Assembly (NCBI GenBank): GCA_900088475.1 | Contig: FLMG01002929.1 | Span: forward strand, 1-24,749 | Reading direction: 5' to 3' | Length of the DNA stretch: 24,749 nt | Origin: Hyphochytrium catenoides | Taxonomy: Eukaryota > Sar > Hyphochytriomycetes > Hyphochytriales > Hyphochytriaceae | Shown here: in pieces, positions 1 through 9,171 of the stretch | Numbering within the stretch: the first letter of the stretch is position 1 | Layout of the letters: each line of letters starts with the position of its first letter | Notes under the pieces: generated by a model | The model's database searches: none | What the model was told of the DNA's origin: nothing | The model's input: only the letters and a program-made list of their open reading frames with translations | Position numbers and translations under genes: made by a program

Positions 1-264
1 ATACGTGTATCACGACCGTATTTCCACTCCTCTTCATTGATGTATGTCCGAAGAGATTCGCTGCGTTGCTATCTAATAGATATCATCCACTGCTTTATGA
101 GCGCCACAATACAGCTTGCTGCCCACCGCTGCTAGACGAAGTGGGATCAAGCAGCAAGCTTTGAATGTTCACGTATCACCGCCTTGTGCGTGGTGGTGGA
201 AAGGAGTGCTATTAGCCTGACGGAGCTGCTGGGACTACTTCATAGTCCTTACTACTGACCAATA
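1..264. other. 5' flank with no recognised gene
   Basis: No exon, RNA gene or repeat is supported here. The stretch ends at the ATGATG that opens the Rieske gene and presumably contains its promoter and leader. No clear TATA element is seen. Confidence 0.4.
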
Positions 265-1198
265 ATGATGGAACCGTCGAGGCCTAAAAGACAAGAAGGG
301 CTAGAAGAAGAGGAAGCACTCGAGGTTGTCGAGCGACGAAAGGTATGCCATGCTTCTCACCAATAGTATTATCTATTAGAAGTGGTAGAAGTGCCAAGAA
401 TAGTTGGACAAGCGCTAATGCTGTCGCCTGTTGCGTGCTAACTGAGACATCTTCTGCCTTGATGTTCTGCTCTGATGAGAATATTCTTTATTGTTGACGT
501 CGTACCGCTTCGAATGGCTGTCAGGATCCTGGCCACTTTGAAAAGGTCCTCTCTCTTTCCCCTGCAGAAATCCCCAATGGAACGCTCATATGTACTCGGA
601 TTCCTTCTACCGGGAGAGTAGTCCTGGTGGTAAAATATAAAGAGCGACTATACTGCATGGATCAGGCCTGCTACCGTATGTTTTCCGGTCCGCTAGATTT
701 ACAATGTTGTTACGAAGAGCTAACTGTCTTATTGCCGTATCTAGACCATGGAGGTCCGCTGGCCGGGGGAGACATCGGTAAGTCGCTCGGTGGCACTCAA
801 ATAAGCTGTTGAATTATGGCGGTAGACAACAGAGGTTACTGATGGCGGCTTACCGACGTTCGGTTTTGTTTGTTAGAGGAGCTCGGGGGTATACCTGCAA
901 TCCGCTGCCCATGGCATGCTTATAAGATCTCATTGGAAAAGGGTAAGGTGTCATCCAGACATAACAAACGACATGCGTGCTTGAGTGACCCGGAACTCCT
1001 CCTTCACTCGCTTTGGTCCCAGGTGAAGGTCTCTACATGGGAACCTCATTTGTTCGGACTCCCCAGGGGCTAAAGGCACTGCCACCCGAACTCAAGTCTA
1101 AAGGAATAAAGCAGAGAACTCACTCCGTGAGAGTTGAGGCCGACGGGATTTATGTAGCTGATTCCTCTAAGCTACCAGGTACGAACACTTGGTCATGA
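265..1198 (+). CDS. RFESD: Rieske-type [2Fe-2S] ferredoxin, RFESD family (5 exons)
   Basis: A soluble Rieske-domain protein predicted to bind a [2Fe-2S] cluster and act as an electron carrier. Exons are 265-342, 525-675, 745-777, 877-942 and 1023-1198, giving 167 aa; every junction has GT-AG ends and keeps phase (donors GTATGC, GTATGT, GTAAGT, GTAAGG). Cluster ligands are visible: CYHHGGPL gives C75 and H77, and CPWH gives C98 and H101. Both ligand boxes are split by introns, so no single ORF shows the domain. The C-terminal SKGIKQRTHSVRVEADGIYV matches the closing strand of the animal RFESD proteins (family knowledge). The first 26 residues are acidic and specific to this protein. The start is the first ATG of an in-frame ATGATG pair. 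A weak donor at 1179 could add a further exon, but the family normally ends here. The neighbour downstream is convergent, 225 nt away. Confidence 0.88.
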
Positions 1199-1422
1199 AT
1201 AAGTGCTACAAGCTCGATCTCTTACAATAGCCTCACCTCACCGTAGAACAAGAAGGCACACGGCTCGAGTCAGACACTTATGCTTATTTAGAACCTATGG
1301 CAGAAGATCCCAGGTCTAGGGTGCACTCCTCGAGGTCGTAACAGTCAAGCTTGTAAGGAGCAGCACGTCGCACTGCTACTAAAACTTCCATCGTTGTATG
1401 GTCCAGAGGGCCAGGACTCTCG

Positions 1423-2226
1423 TTAGAGCTCCTCCGTTCGGCTTGCTTGCTCCTTCTTGGCCAGGCGAAGCTGGACGCAATCGGACGGAGTAATTACTTA
1501 ATGAATAAGCCTAGATAAAGTCCCCTTACACTTACATTTACCAGCTGCTGGCCCAGCTGACTGATAAGACGATAGGGCTTTCCACGAGCGATGAAGCCGT
1601 AGTGGATGGGCAGCCAATCTTCCGTCAAACCTTGCTCCTTCTTTATAGCGTCCACAGTATCCTGGCAACGGTATAGGTATCGTGGAGTTTGAGGTGCAGC
1701 ATATTCAGGGTCACCTTAGAGTATGTGCATCCCTTATCACAACTCACCTTGATTAGGCTTTCCTCTTCCGGGAAAATGTCTTGGGCGTCAGGATTGAAAA
1801 CCAAATGAATATATCTTTTATACCATCATCATTTTTGCAGACAAGAAGGTAAGACGGTAGTGAGCATGAAGGAGGTGACATGCGTAAGCCTTCATTCGCA
1901 TGCATTGGTTGACGGCAATAGGCTTACTCTAGAATATCCTGGGATCGAAGGGTCTTGTCCTCGTAGCTTCGGACTTCAACTAATTTAAAGTACGCCTCCT
2001 TCATCAGGGACCCTAGGTTCGACTTCTGGCTATACTCTGTATGAAATGCTGGGCGAAGGTCTTCGGTGTCTGATGCAGAATCCGAGATACTGCCAACAAC
2101 TGACGGTGCCTCTTCCGCGCTGCTTGAGCCGGACTGTTGCCCGCCTTCATTATAAGTCTTCCCTGCAGCGATCTCCTCCGCTCTCTTATTCATCCAGTCT
2201 TCATCTATCTCCAGGGCGACGGCCAT
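1423..2226 (-). CDS. Hypothetical protein, 4 exons, unrecognised family
   Basis: Exons on the minus strand are 2226-1928, 1814-1748, 1661-1536 and 1470-1423, giving 179 aa with phases 2, 0, 0 consistent. The start chosen is the ATG at 2226 (MAVALEIDEDWMNKRAEEIA); the frame stays open to another ATG at 2457, which would add 77 residues including a hydrophobic run (SLFLLLLFGSFSVFLLT), so a longer membrane-anchored form is possible. The middle is Ser/Glu rich and probably disordered (about residues 25-60). The third exon contains a compact conserved-looking block, LTEDWLPIHYGFIARGKPYR. The tail is basic. I do not recognise the family. It is tail-to-tail with the Rieske gene. The second intron has competing acceptors; the one at 1661 is preferred because it keeps the frame. 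Confidence 0.6.
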
Positions 2227-3534
2227 TATAGTGCTTAATCGAAGACCAGCCTGGCTGTTCCAGCATTCTGAGATCGACCCATGATTATTTAGCAGCGACG
2301 GAGTCAGAAGAAATACGGAAAAGCTCCCAAATAAAAGGAGAAGGAATAGCGAAGAGGCAGAACGTAGACCACTAGCGTTTCCGCCGCGGTGATGGGAACC
2401 TCCAATCTCTTGGATTGTCTTGCGGGGCTCTTGTGGGAGGATTACTGCAGTTCGCATATTACGGGTGTGCTGCAAGTATGGTTCTTCTTCTGTAGTGTGC
2501 TTCAGGACGTGTTGTGGATGATGGTGGCTATGACAAGAGACGCACCACCTTGTTGTTGCAACTCAACAAGCAGCCACCGAACGACACGTGTTTGTTGGTT
2601 CCTCTTTGTTAGGAAAGGACCACGTCCGTATTCTCTAAGAAAAAGAGAACCCTTCTTCTTCGAATGAGTTGGCAATAAGGAAGGACTAGACAGTAGGACT
2701 AGCGTATGACCAAGAGGGTCCAACACGGCTATGATGCCGTCGCTGCTTGTCTCTTGTTGTCTTCTGCTGCGAGTGGTTGTTGTCCTCCCTCGGTCTTACT
2801 CTCCTTCTCCCTTTGTGCTTCTTACCTTCTTCGTCGCCACCACTCGAACCCACTCTTTGCAGAGTTTCGTCCGACAATGTGTTCTCGTCAGCCCCTTATC
2901 CGTAGTTACTGTCTGCTGGCAAACTGCTGGTTTCAAAAAGAGAAGCAGTACCCGCCTTAGCACTCTTTATTATAGGTCATTGAAGAAAGAGGAGGCAACT
3001 TTTCCTTCTACTGCTACACTGCTGTCTCTAAGATCTTCATCTCTCATCATCGTCAGAGATCTTTCCTTGCCGCTTCACAGTTCACAGCGCGGCTGAAAGG
3101 GTTTCTTGGGGGGACAGGGGTCCTGGGTACAACGAGGACCTAGAGATACAGCCTCCGTACAACTACTACAAAGCTTCAACTTCAAGGTACAACTCCAGGG
3201 GAAGATCTGTAGAGTGAGTATTTCTCGGAAATCTCTGGGAAGAGTGCTGGTAGAGAGTGATGGTTGATACGAGTGGAGTCTGTGATGAGACAGAGGAGGA
3301 GAAATCCAACAAAACAAGTTCTTGAACCTTCCCTCATCATCTGCGTCCTCCTCCTCTGTGGTGCCAGACCAACTCCTCCAGCAGCATCAGGATAAGAAAG
3401 CTATGTGCAGGAGTTGATAGATAGATAGAAGGTTAACAAAAGGTCTCCAACAACTTGCGTTGCCCTGGCATAATATAGCTTCTCAGAACAACAAGATCAG
3501 CAGGATTTGCCCAGACGAAGGTGCCACGGCGACG
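2227..3534. other. Divergent intergenic stretch, low complexity
   Basis: About 1.3 kb between the minus gene at 2226 and the plus PTPS gene. It holds only short Ser/Leu/Arg-rich ORFs on both strands made from CTTCTT/AAGAAG-like sequence, with no splice pattern or family match. It probably carries the two divergent promoters and leaders. The part nearest 2227-2457 may be coding if the upstream ATG of the minus gene is used. Confidence 0.4.
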
Positions 3535-3577
3535 ATGTCCTCCATTCTGCCCACGACGATGTCCTCCATTCTGCCCC
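3532..3577 (+). repeat. 24-nt tandem duplication spanning the PTPS start codon
   Basis: The sequence GACGATGTCCTCCATTCTGC occurs twice with a 24-nt period (ATGs at 3535 and 3559). It encodes MSSILPTT then MSSILPQP, so the gene has two equivalent in-frame start codons. Confidence 0.85.
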
Positions 3578-4571
3578 AGCCGCCGCATTCGAAGTACTCT
3601 GTTAGAGTACAGAGTCCCCAAATGAAGTTCAATGCTAGCCATTTCATCGCTTATAGAGTATGCAGTTGTCCAGCGCTTCACCAGTAAATGTACCCAGACT
3701 AATTCCTGCCTGACGACGTTGTAGGGCTTTAGAGAACGCCTTCATGGACACAATTATACCGTTAGAGTGAGTCCTGTCGCACTGCATTGGTTCCTAGTCA
3801 GCGGACTCATCTCTCCATCGCCCTTTCTGTGCATTTTTAAGGTCGTGATTGAAGGCAGTTTAGGACCTGATGGCTATGTTCTTGACTTTGGGGACGTTAA
3901 GAAGGTAAACTTTCAGGCACTGCTACTAAAAGTCATACCAACGGTGCTTTTTATATTGTTGTAGGTAACGGCACACTTGTGTAAAGAAATGAACGAGAGA
4001 TTCCTCTGTCCGGTTCGGAGCGATGCACTAGATGTAAGTTGAAGCCCAAGGAACCAACACGTTCAAAACTAGTGCAAACAACTGCGTTGCTACAGATCAA
4101 AGTAGAGGAGGATCAGGTCAAGATAGTGTGCCTTGATGATGGAGCGCGATTTAGGTGACTTCCCGTCCGCCGCTTACTTAATGGACTCGTGAGATCTGTC
4201 TACTCATCTCAATGCCTCCAGCTTCCCTTTATCTGACTGTTTCATGCTGCCAATTATCCACTCTTCGGCCGAGGAGCTAGCAACGTATATTGTAAGTCTC
4301 CATCATAGTTCTACTATCTTAGGGATTTGTCGATGCTCATGTTAACAAACAAAACTGATCCAGAGCGACCAGCTCATAGAACGATTTACAAAGGAGAAGC
4401 TTCAGGTGAGCCGTGAGAGGTTTGGCCTGTAGAAGGTTGACACTGTCAGTAACCCTTCAAGTTCACTTCCTTGCTACAAACCGCCAGGAGAGAGGAGTTG
4501 TATCCTTGGAGGTTGGAGTGGCAGAAGCGCCATCCCAAGAGGCCGTCATTTCAAGACTTCTCGAGTACTAG
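3535..4571 (+). CDS. PTPS: 6-pyruvoyltetrahydropterin synthase family, PTPS-III-like (8 exons)
   Basis: Pterin-handling T-fold enzyme acting on dihydroneopterin triphosphate. Exons are 3535-3657, 3725-3766, 3842-3904, 3965-4033, 4096-4154, 4222-4291, 4364-4405 and 4488-4571; they sum to 552 nt, 183 aa, with perfect phase. The zinc ligands are visible as H36 (FNASHF) and H48/H50 (LHGHNY). The usual PTPS has a catalytic Cys just before HGHNY; here that segment is GFRERLHGHNY, with Glu45 instead, as in the Plasmodium PTPS-III enzymes that make 6-hydroxymethyl-dihydropterin for folate synthesis (established for that family). Other hallmarks are PDGYVLDFGDVKK, FMLPIIHSSAEELATYI and the closing SLEVGVAEAPSQEA. 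The substrate outcome here is inferred from the Glu. The first ATG (3535) is used; the one at 3559 is equally possible. A folate bypass role would predict loss of dihydroneopterin aldolase. Confidence 0.92.
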
Positions 4572-4774
4572 GGACCCTTATTTGGAAAGACCCAAATGTA
4601 GAGCAGAAACAATGCTGATGATGATAAATATCGCTGTTACTTCATTATTTTGTCGCCAGTAATAGGTGATTACTGAGCCACACCAATAAATAAATAATTC
4701 TGAGAATTGTCTACCGTGACATAGAGAACTGCTTGAGTTGCAAGCAGAGTACTGGAAGTATAAAACGCCGCAGG

Positions 4775-5398
4775 TTACATAGCGTACATGAGGAGGCTGG
4801 GACTGTAGGACGTGTTTGCTTGGCCTTGGTGGTTATAATCAGAGTCCACACAAATATCCAAATCGACCGCGTGATAACTCTCGGAAGGGGGAGCCCCTGC
4901 CAAGCTGTCCTTGCTGTTTATGAAGGAGAAGCTGCTTGGAGTGCAAAAACCAATAGGCTCCTGTAAGAAGAGCTGGAGCGCATCTAAAATGTCCTTCTCT
5001 GCAAATTGCGTTGAAGAAGCGGTCTCTCGGCTTATATCCTCGGTTGTGGATGCAGGCAACTCTTTTTTTAATGGACTGGCTGTACTGGTTTGCGATCTCG
5101 CCGTTGGTGATCTTCTCCCCGCACACGTGGTACACCTCCCTCCAGCGTATTGGGCAATATGCCTGCGGCAGACAATGCACCACTTCTTCTGATCGGCTGG
5201 CTGATGCTTCATGCAAAACTGATGCTCACCAGCTTTTCTGGCAAACTTCGTGCAGTTCTCATATTTGCACTTGGGATGCTTGTTTGTAGGCCTCGAAGAA
5301 GTCTTTGACTGGCTAGAGAGCTTGATCGTCGGTCTACCACTGTGAACAGAAGAGGGGCGCTGGTTGCTACCAACCTTGGACGTAGCAATCGGTGCCAT
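4775..5398 (-). CDS. Small cysteine-rich zinc-binding protein, single exon
   Basis: An uninterrupted 207-aa ORF with a good ATG (5398) and TAA stop. Residues 44-65 show C-x4-C-x12-C-x2-H (C44, C49, C62, H65), and residues 74-92 show C-x2-C-x11-C-x2-C (C74, C77, C89, C92) with H80 between, so two zinc-binding knuckles in tandem are likely. The first resembles short CxxxxC...CxxH fingers seen in WRKY19-like and EsV-1-7-type proteins, but the similarity is only in spacing. The N-terminus (1-43) is basic and Ser/Thr rich; the C-terminal half is Ser/Thr/Glu rich with a helical stretch (EKDILDALQLFLQEPI). A nuclear or nucleic-acid-binding role is plausible but not shown. It is convergent with PTPS and divergent from the gene at 5403, with only 4 nt between the two start codons. 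Confidence 0.72.
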   Translation of the reverse strand: MAPIATSKVGSNQRPSSVHSGRPTIKLSSQSKTSSRPTNKHPKCKYENCTKFARKAGEHQFCMKHQPADQKKWCIVCRRHIAQYAGGRCTTCAGRRSPTARSQTSTASPLKKELPASTTEDISRETASSTQFAEKDILDALQLFLQEPIGFCTPSSFSFINSKDSLAGAPPSESYHAVDLDICVDSDYNHQGQANTSYSPSLLMYAM

Positions 5399-5402
5399 TG
5401 TT

Positions 5403-6112
5403 ATGTCTCCTATAGACAGAACTATTGATGAGCTCGAAAGAGATAAGAACGTTGCTGTTGTCAGACGAAGTTTGGGCTTGGAGGGAAAATGCTTGAATGA
5501 GCAGATAAGAGGTCAGGCGGGAGCTGGCTACTTTGGAAGTAGACTTCTCAAACCTGCTCTTCCTCACCCGCAGCTATCATCAAGACTCACCACTTCTGGA
5601 GAACCAACACTGCACTTATTTAAGTGTCAAACAGAGAAGGTCCCTGACCCTTCCTGGCCCTTCTCTGCCTCACTCTGATAGCCATAACCGTGTGAACATA
5701 GGGTTTCCCCTGTAGGCTTCATGTTAGCTTTTGGTGGAGAGACACGCCAGGAACCTGCATCTGCACTCTGGCTTTCAAAGATATTACCATGCCTCCTTAT
5801 CTTGACCAATATCAGCATAGCCGATAATAATATGCATTTGCAGGGATGAACCGTTGCTCTGTTATAGAACTCTTTCTCGTCCTTTTGGACCCGTTTTCAT
5901 GAAGGGAATCTATGGGTAGATAAGCAGAGCGGAATGGGGAGAGGGAGAGAGAGAGAAAGGGTACAGGAGCAAGAATCTATCTATTTCTTCCCTTTTGGTT
6001 TCTCCTAGCAAGGACCTCATGCTCCTGCTGTATCTCTCGTGCCGTAGAATAGGTTTCTTAGGTCTTTTGCATGTGATTTGCAGATATCAAAAACGCAGAG
6101 GGACAGCCTTAA
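5403..6112 (+). CDS. Hypothetical protein, probable 4-exon gene
   Basis: Proposed exons 5403-5623, 5844-5915, 6009-6043 and 6084-6112 (118 aa). The last three are the best supported: acceptor TTTGCAG at 5843, donor GTAGAT, a long pyrimidine tract before CTCCTAG at 6008, donor GTAGAA and acceptor TTTGCAG, all in phase, ending HIKNAEGQP and TAA. The first exon begins MSPIDRTIDELERDKNVAVV, a charged helical start. Its donor (GTGTCA at 5624) is weak and was chosen because it gives the needed phase 2; an uninterrupted 91-codon ORF from the same ATG ending at 5678 is the alternative. An open frame at about 5719-5843 (FMLAFGGETRQEPASALWL) is treated as intronic but could be a real alternative exon. 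The family is not recognised. Confidence 0.45.
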
Positions 6113-7197
6113 CATCTTACGGCAAGTATTCAGGGCCTTGATTGGTTAAAAGTCTGGCGGATATTCTTAGGCCGTTGGCCAACAAGAAGCCGCCCCTTTC
6201 TCACCCCACACCCTCGCCACTCCTCTCCTCTCTTCACAGCCTTCTTTCTACACAAGGAAGAGAGGAGGCTACAACGCAAAAGTACTGAGGTTACAACGGT
6301 ATTAAGAGGTCCTGCAGTGACGACTACGACGCACACCTCTCGAACCATTCCCCAAAGCCGGAAGCCCAAGAATTGTTTGTGGAGCATCTTTACCCAAGAC
6401 CCATTATCCACAAAGCCCACAGAGCAATTTTTGAGGCTCCAGGATTGGTCAAAATCCTTGAACAAAGAAGACTACCTCCAATCAAAATTGAGCAACACAA
6501 TATAGGTATACCCAGGAAAGAAAGGTCTTCTACCCGACGCAAACCCAGGTAAGATAGGCATTCAATTATCTCTGTTCCTAGACCTCCACGATGGCCAAGG
6601 ATCCAAAGGATAATATTGGGCAAGAGGGCGTTTTGGTCTACACCAATTAACGGTTCGCCTTCATTATGGATGTGCCTCCTTGCCTTCAGTTCAGAGCTGG
6701 CCCCAGTTGGAACGCGAGGACTGGCCTCTGACCCCCCAGAGTCAGACGACACTGACAGCATTCAAAACCACCATGAACCAGCACCTTGGTCTGGCTTTCT
6801 AAAGTGAACGCCGAAGAAAAGCTACCACTGCCACTATCCCCTAACAGCTCGCCAATTATTGCTACGCAGCGACCCTCACCACCGCCTTGCCTAAATTTAT
6901 CTTGGAAAATGGCTAATAATAAGGCTGCTCGCAGGGGAGTTTGCAGGTTGGGCTGTGACGAAGACCAAGAATAGCCTGTCCTGCCTGATAACACGGTATT
7001 GCACAGCTCGTAAAGAGCGAGAAGAAGAATCCTGCTTCTCTTCACAACCCCAATACTCCCCTTCTGAATAGCTAGTGTAGGCACTCCCAGCTCCACGACC
7101 CTAACCTTACGATGTACGGGAATAAGTGTTGACGGAAGGAAGGCCCTGCATGTTCTCAGTAGTATCCAACTTACATTGGGGTCCTGGGTCACCTTCT
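6113..7197. other. Unresolved region with long overlapping ORFs on both strands
   Basis: Plus strand: an open exon-like segment 6319-6548 ending in donor GTAAGA, followed by acceptor CCTAG at 6581 and an open frame to TGA at 6807; phase 2 joins them. Minus strand: a 168-codon open frame (7192-6686, no ATG), a 123-codon frame (6761-6390) and a frame to 6130 with an internal ATG (MVREVCVVVVTAG). At most one set can be real. None matches a family I know. A decayed element or a gene with a start outside these segments is possible. Transcript data would decide strand and splicing. Confidence 0.3.
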
Positions 7198-7529
7198 TTA
7201 TTCCTGGTACCCTTCAAGCATTAGCTTCAACCTTCCGCTGTCAGTCCACCCTCGGACAGCTTTTCTGCCAATAAGCTGTAAGCGCCAGGCTTCGTCTTTT
7301 GCATAGTTAAAGTTGTCGGTTGTCTGCGAGGCTTTTGGGCAGATAGGCATGCTGCGTGGTGGCTGGCGGTGGGTGGTTATGGGTTAGTGGAACAGGTGGT
7401 GGGTGGCACAGGGTTAATGATACACTGCTGGGAGATATACATTAGCTCAACACAGAGGAAGTCCTACCACTTTCCTATTTCCCTCCTCAATCTTCCCGCA
7501 CTTCTTGATCGGAGTCGGGAATCTGCCAT
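7198..7529 (-). CDS. Small basic hypothetical protein
   Basis: The terminal exon is clear: 7351-7198 reads NYAKDEAWRLQLIGRKAVRG and ends LKLMLEGYQE then TAA, with no stops and protein-like composition. It has its own ATG at 7350 (50 aa). An upstream exon 7529-7471 (MADSRLRSRSAGRLRREIG) joins in phase 2 to give 70 aa, using a weak donor (GTGGTA) and a CACGCAG acceptor. The longer form has an Arg/Ser-rich N-terminus that could be a targeting sequence. Function is unknown. It is divergent from the gene at 7878. Confidence 0.45.
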
Positions 7530-7877
7530 CAAAAGCCAGCAGATATGAATGTAGGCCCCTCATCACGGTCATAAGAAGACAGACTGCGCAACTTCAGTCC
7601 CGCTATACGCTAATTTCGCAGATGCTTTCCTACCCAGCGTAATCGTTATAGACCAGCCATTTTGACGGGGTATGAACTCTAGAGATGACCCCACCTGCTA
7701 GTGGTGTACACCATCTAAAATGAAAGTCTTGATCTCAAGGAGCACTCCCCAACTGAACTAAGCCTTCATTTAGGTTTGATTTCTTGGTAGTAATAGTTCT
7801 ACGTACAATCATCATCAACCTCAATCCTTGATTCCTCTCTCTCAACAACGAGGTTAGAAATTATATAAGGTGCGACA

Positions 7878-8135
7878 ATGCTCAGAAGGTGAGTGACACT
7901 GTGACTGAAGGAGAGATAGAGCTATGTCGTAGTAGACAGTGTCACAGTGACTCATAGTCATGGCCAAGGATTGAGTCAGAGGTCCACTCGAGCCATTTTT
8001 GGTGGCACCATCACTCATCACTCTGACATTAAGTCTGTTCAGATTCCCACCAGTTTGCAGAGATCAGAAGGGGATAAGGAACATGTCAAAGGAACAGTGT
8101 TTCGGCCCTTGCTGTTAAGAGCAAGATATTATTAG
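7878..8135 (+). CDS. Small basic hypothetical protein with an 11-nt first exon
   Basis: Exon 1 is 7878-7888 (ATG CTC AGA AG) followed by a consensus donor GTGAGT; exon 2 is 7958-8135. The phase-2 join gives a 62-aa protein starting MLRSHGQGLSQRSTRAIFGG, with a run rich in Arg, Ser and hydrophobics and no acidic residues in its first 20, typical of a mitochondrial presequence. It ends RPLLLRARYY. A TATATAAG element lies at 7862-7869, a few bases before the ATG. The intron has near-terminal inverted repeats (listed separately). The family is not recognised. Confidence 0.5.
7889..7957 (+). repeat. 69-nt intron with near-terminal inverted repeats
   Basis: The intron starts GTGAGTGACACTGTGAC and ends GTCACAGTGACTCATAG. 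GAGT-(GA)-CACTGTGAC at 7891-7905 pairs with GTCACAGTGACTC at 7941-7953: 13 base pairs with one 2-nt bulge, starting 2 nt inside the donor and ending 4 nt before the acceptor. It would bring both splice sites together. Confidence 0.7.
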
Positions 8136-8340
8136 CAGCGTGACAGGACGGACGTTTTTCTAATGGAATGGATGTATAATTCTTCTTCTGATGCGGTCTT
8201 AGCTTGTTTGGTTTTATATGAACTCATCAATTTCACAAGTTCGTACTGTACAGTGCAGTAAGGGGAATTCGTAGCACGACACTGTATTTATATTAGGGCC
8301 TTTTGTTGAAAACCGACAGATATTCATCTTTCAGGATCCC

Positions 8341-8906
8341 CTATCGATCTGTACTGTATGGGAGAGCGGTGTTGTCGGTTTGTCGCAGAGCTGTCACCAG
8401 TATTATGTAGATCATCGGCACCGCCCAAGTAAACGATTGCGATAAATTCAAGTGTTCAATGAAGATCATCATGGGTACATTGTTATTATCCAGCACCATC
8501 CTTGATAAATATACTGGTGTGACAAAAGGAGTACAGCCTGCTGGACCCTCTTGAATAATGAAACCAGCTATAACGTACTTGCAGGTGCTTTCCCTACTGG
8601 TCCCGCCGGATGATAGTGGTGGGCAAGTAATATAATAGCTGTGTCCTCCTCGCCTGTATCACCAGTAATAATCACCAACAATAGGCGAAGTCGTGGAGAA
8701 TAGCAGCAATCGTGACCAGGATGTAAGCACTCTTACTCTGTGACTCTTTTTTGCGATGATGATGGGGGCTGATAGAATGCATCACAAAGTGATGGCGTCT
8801 TCTTTTCTATTGTTAATAAATCTACTTCATCAAAAGCTGATGAGAACTTATTGCCAAGCACGAAGAAGAGTATATGTGGTAGGTTTAACCTTGGCAACAA
8901 GAACAT
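8341..8906 (-). CDS. Small secreted or membrane-anchored protein (2 exons)
   Basis: Exon 1 (8906-8737) starts at ATG and encodes a signal-peptide-like MFLLPRLNLPHILFFVLG. It ends in donor GTAAGA; the acceptor GTGATACAG opens exon 2 (8653-8341). The phase-2 join gives 160 aa. Exon 2 is open for 104 codons, although the region has no ATG-initiated ORF long enough to stand out. After the signal there are four cysteines spread over about 80 residues (LCDAFY, YITCPP, STCKYV, GCTPFV), which may form disulfides. A hydrophobic segment near the end (FTWAVPMIYIILVTAL) could be a transmembrane helix. The sequence NVPMMIFIEHLNLSQSF precedes it. I do not recognise the family. A competing frame in the same region (LLLVIITGDTGEEDTAIILL) is open but needs a very short intron. 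Confidence 0.65.
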
Positions 8907-9171
8907 CAGGGTAAGTTGTTACTGCTGACCGACGATTTTGATGTCATTCTAAGTGATGAAGACTCCGTTAATTAGAGGAAAACAATGCCCTTTTGAGACC
9001 TTCTCTACAGATGCGCGTTGTTGTCGACAAGTTAGTGAAACACGAGACTTCTTGGCTGAGAGACTTCTATCTAGATTAATTCTCTCCAAGTGTGGTGGAT
9101 TGCGAGGAAAAAAGATGCAGTTGATCCACAAACGCAAGTCATACAGGAGAAAGGTCTGCAGGTGACATTGT

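Noticed and set aside
2005-2035. GGTTCGAC-like sequence suggesting a tRNA T-arm
   Set aside because: No matching acceptor or anticodon stems could be formed around it; it lies in a coding exon on the minus strand.
2731-3096. 121-codon plus-strand ORF with hydrophobic and serine-rich content
   Set aside because: Low-complexity CTT/CTC-rich sequence, no splice pattern and no family features; other frames in the same stretch are open for the same reason.
6614-6802. Plus-strand frame resembling an AlkB-like segment (RLHYG ... EDWPLTPQSQ)
   Set aside because: No iron-binding HxD, downstream His or 2-oxoglutarate Arg motif is found in any nearby frame, and competing frames over the same bases are equally open.
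7375-7420. GGGTTA-containing G-rich patch that could be telomere-like or a quadruplex
   Set aside because: The units are irregular, only a few copies are present, and the patch lies inside an intron of a small minus-strand gene.
8316-8436. Plus-strand frame IFIFQDPLSICTVWESGVVG read as an exon after CCGACAG
   Set aside because: It is antisense to the better supported minus-strand exon 8653-8341, which continues a signal-peptide exon in phase.
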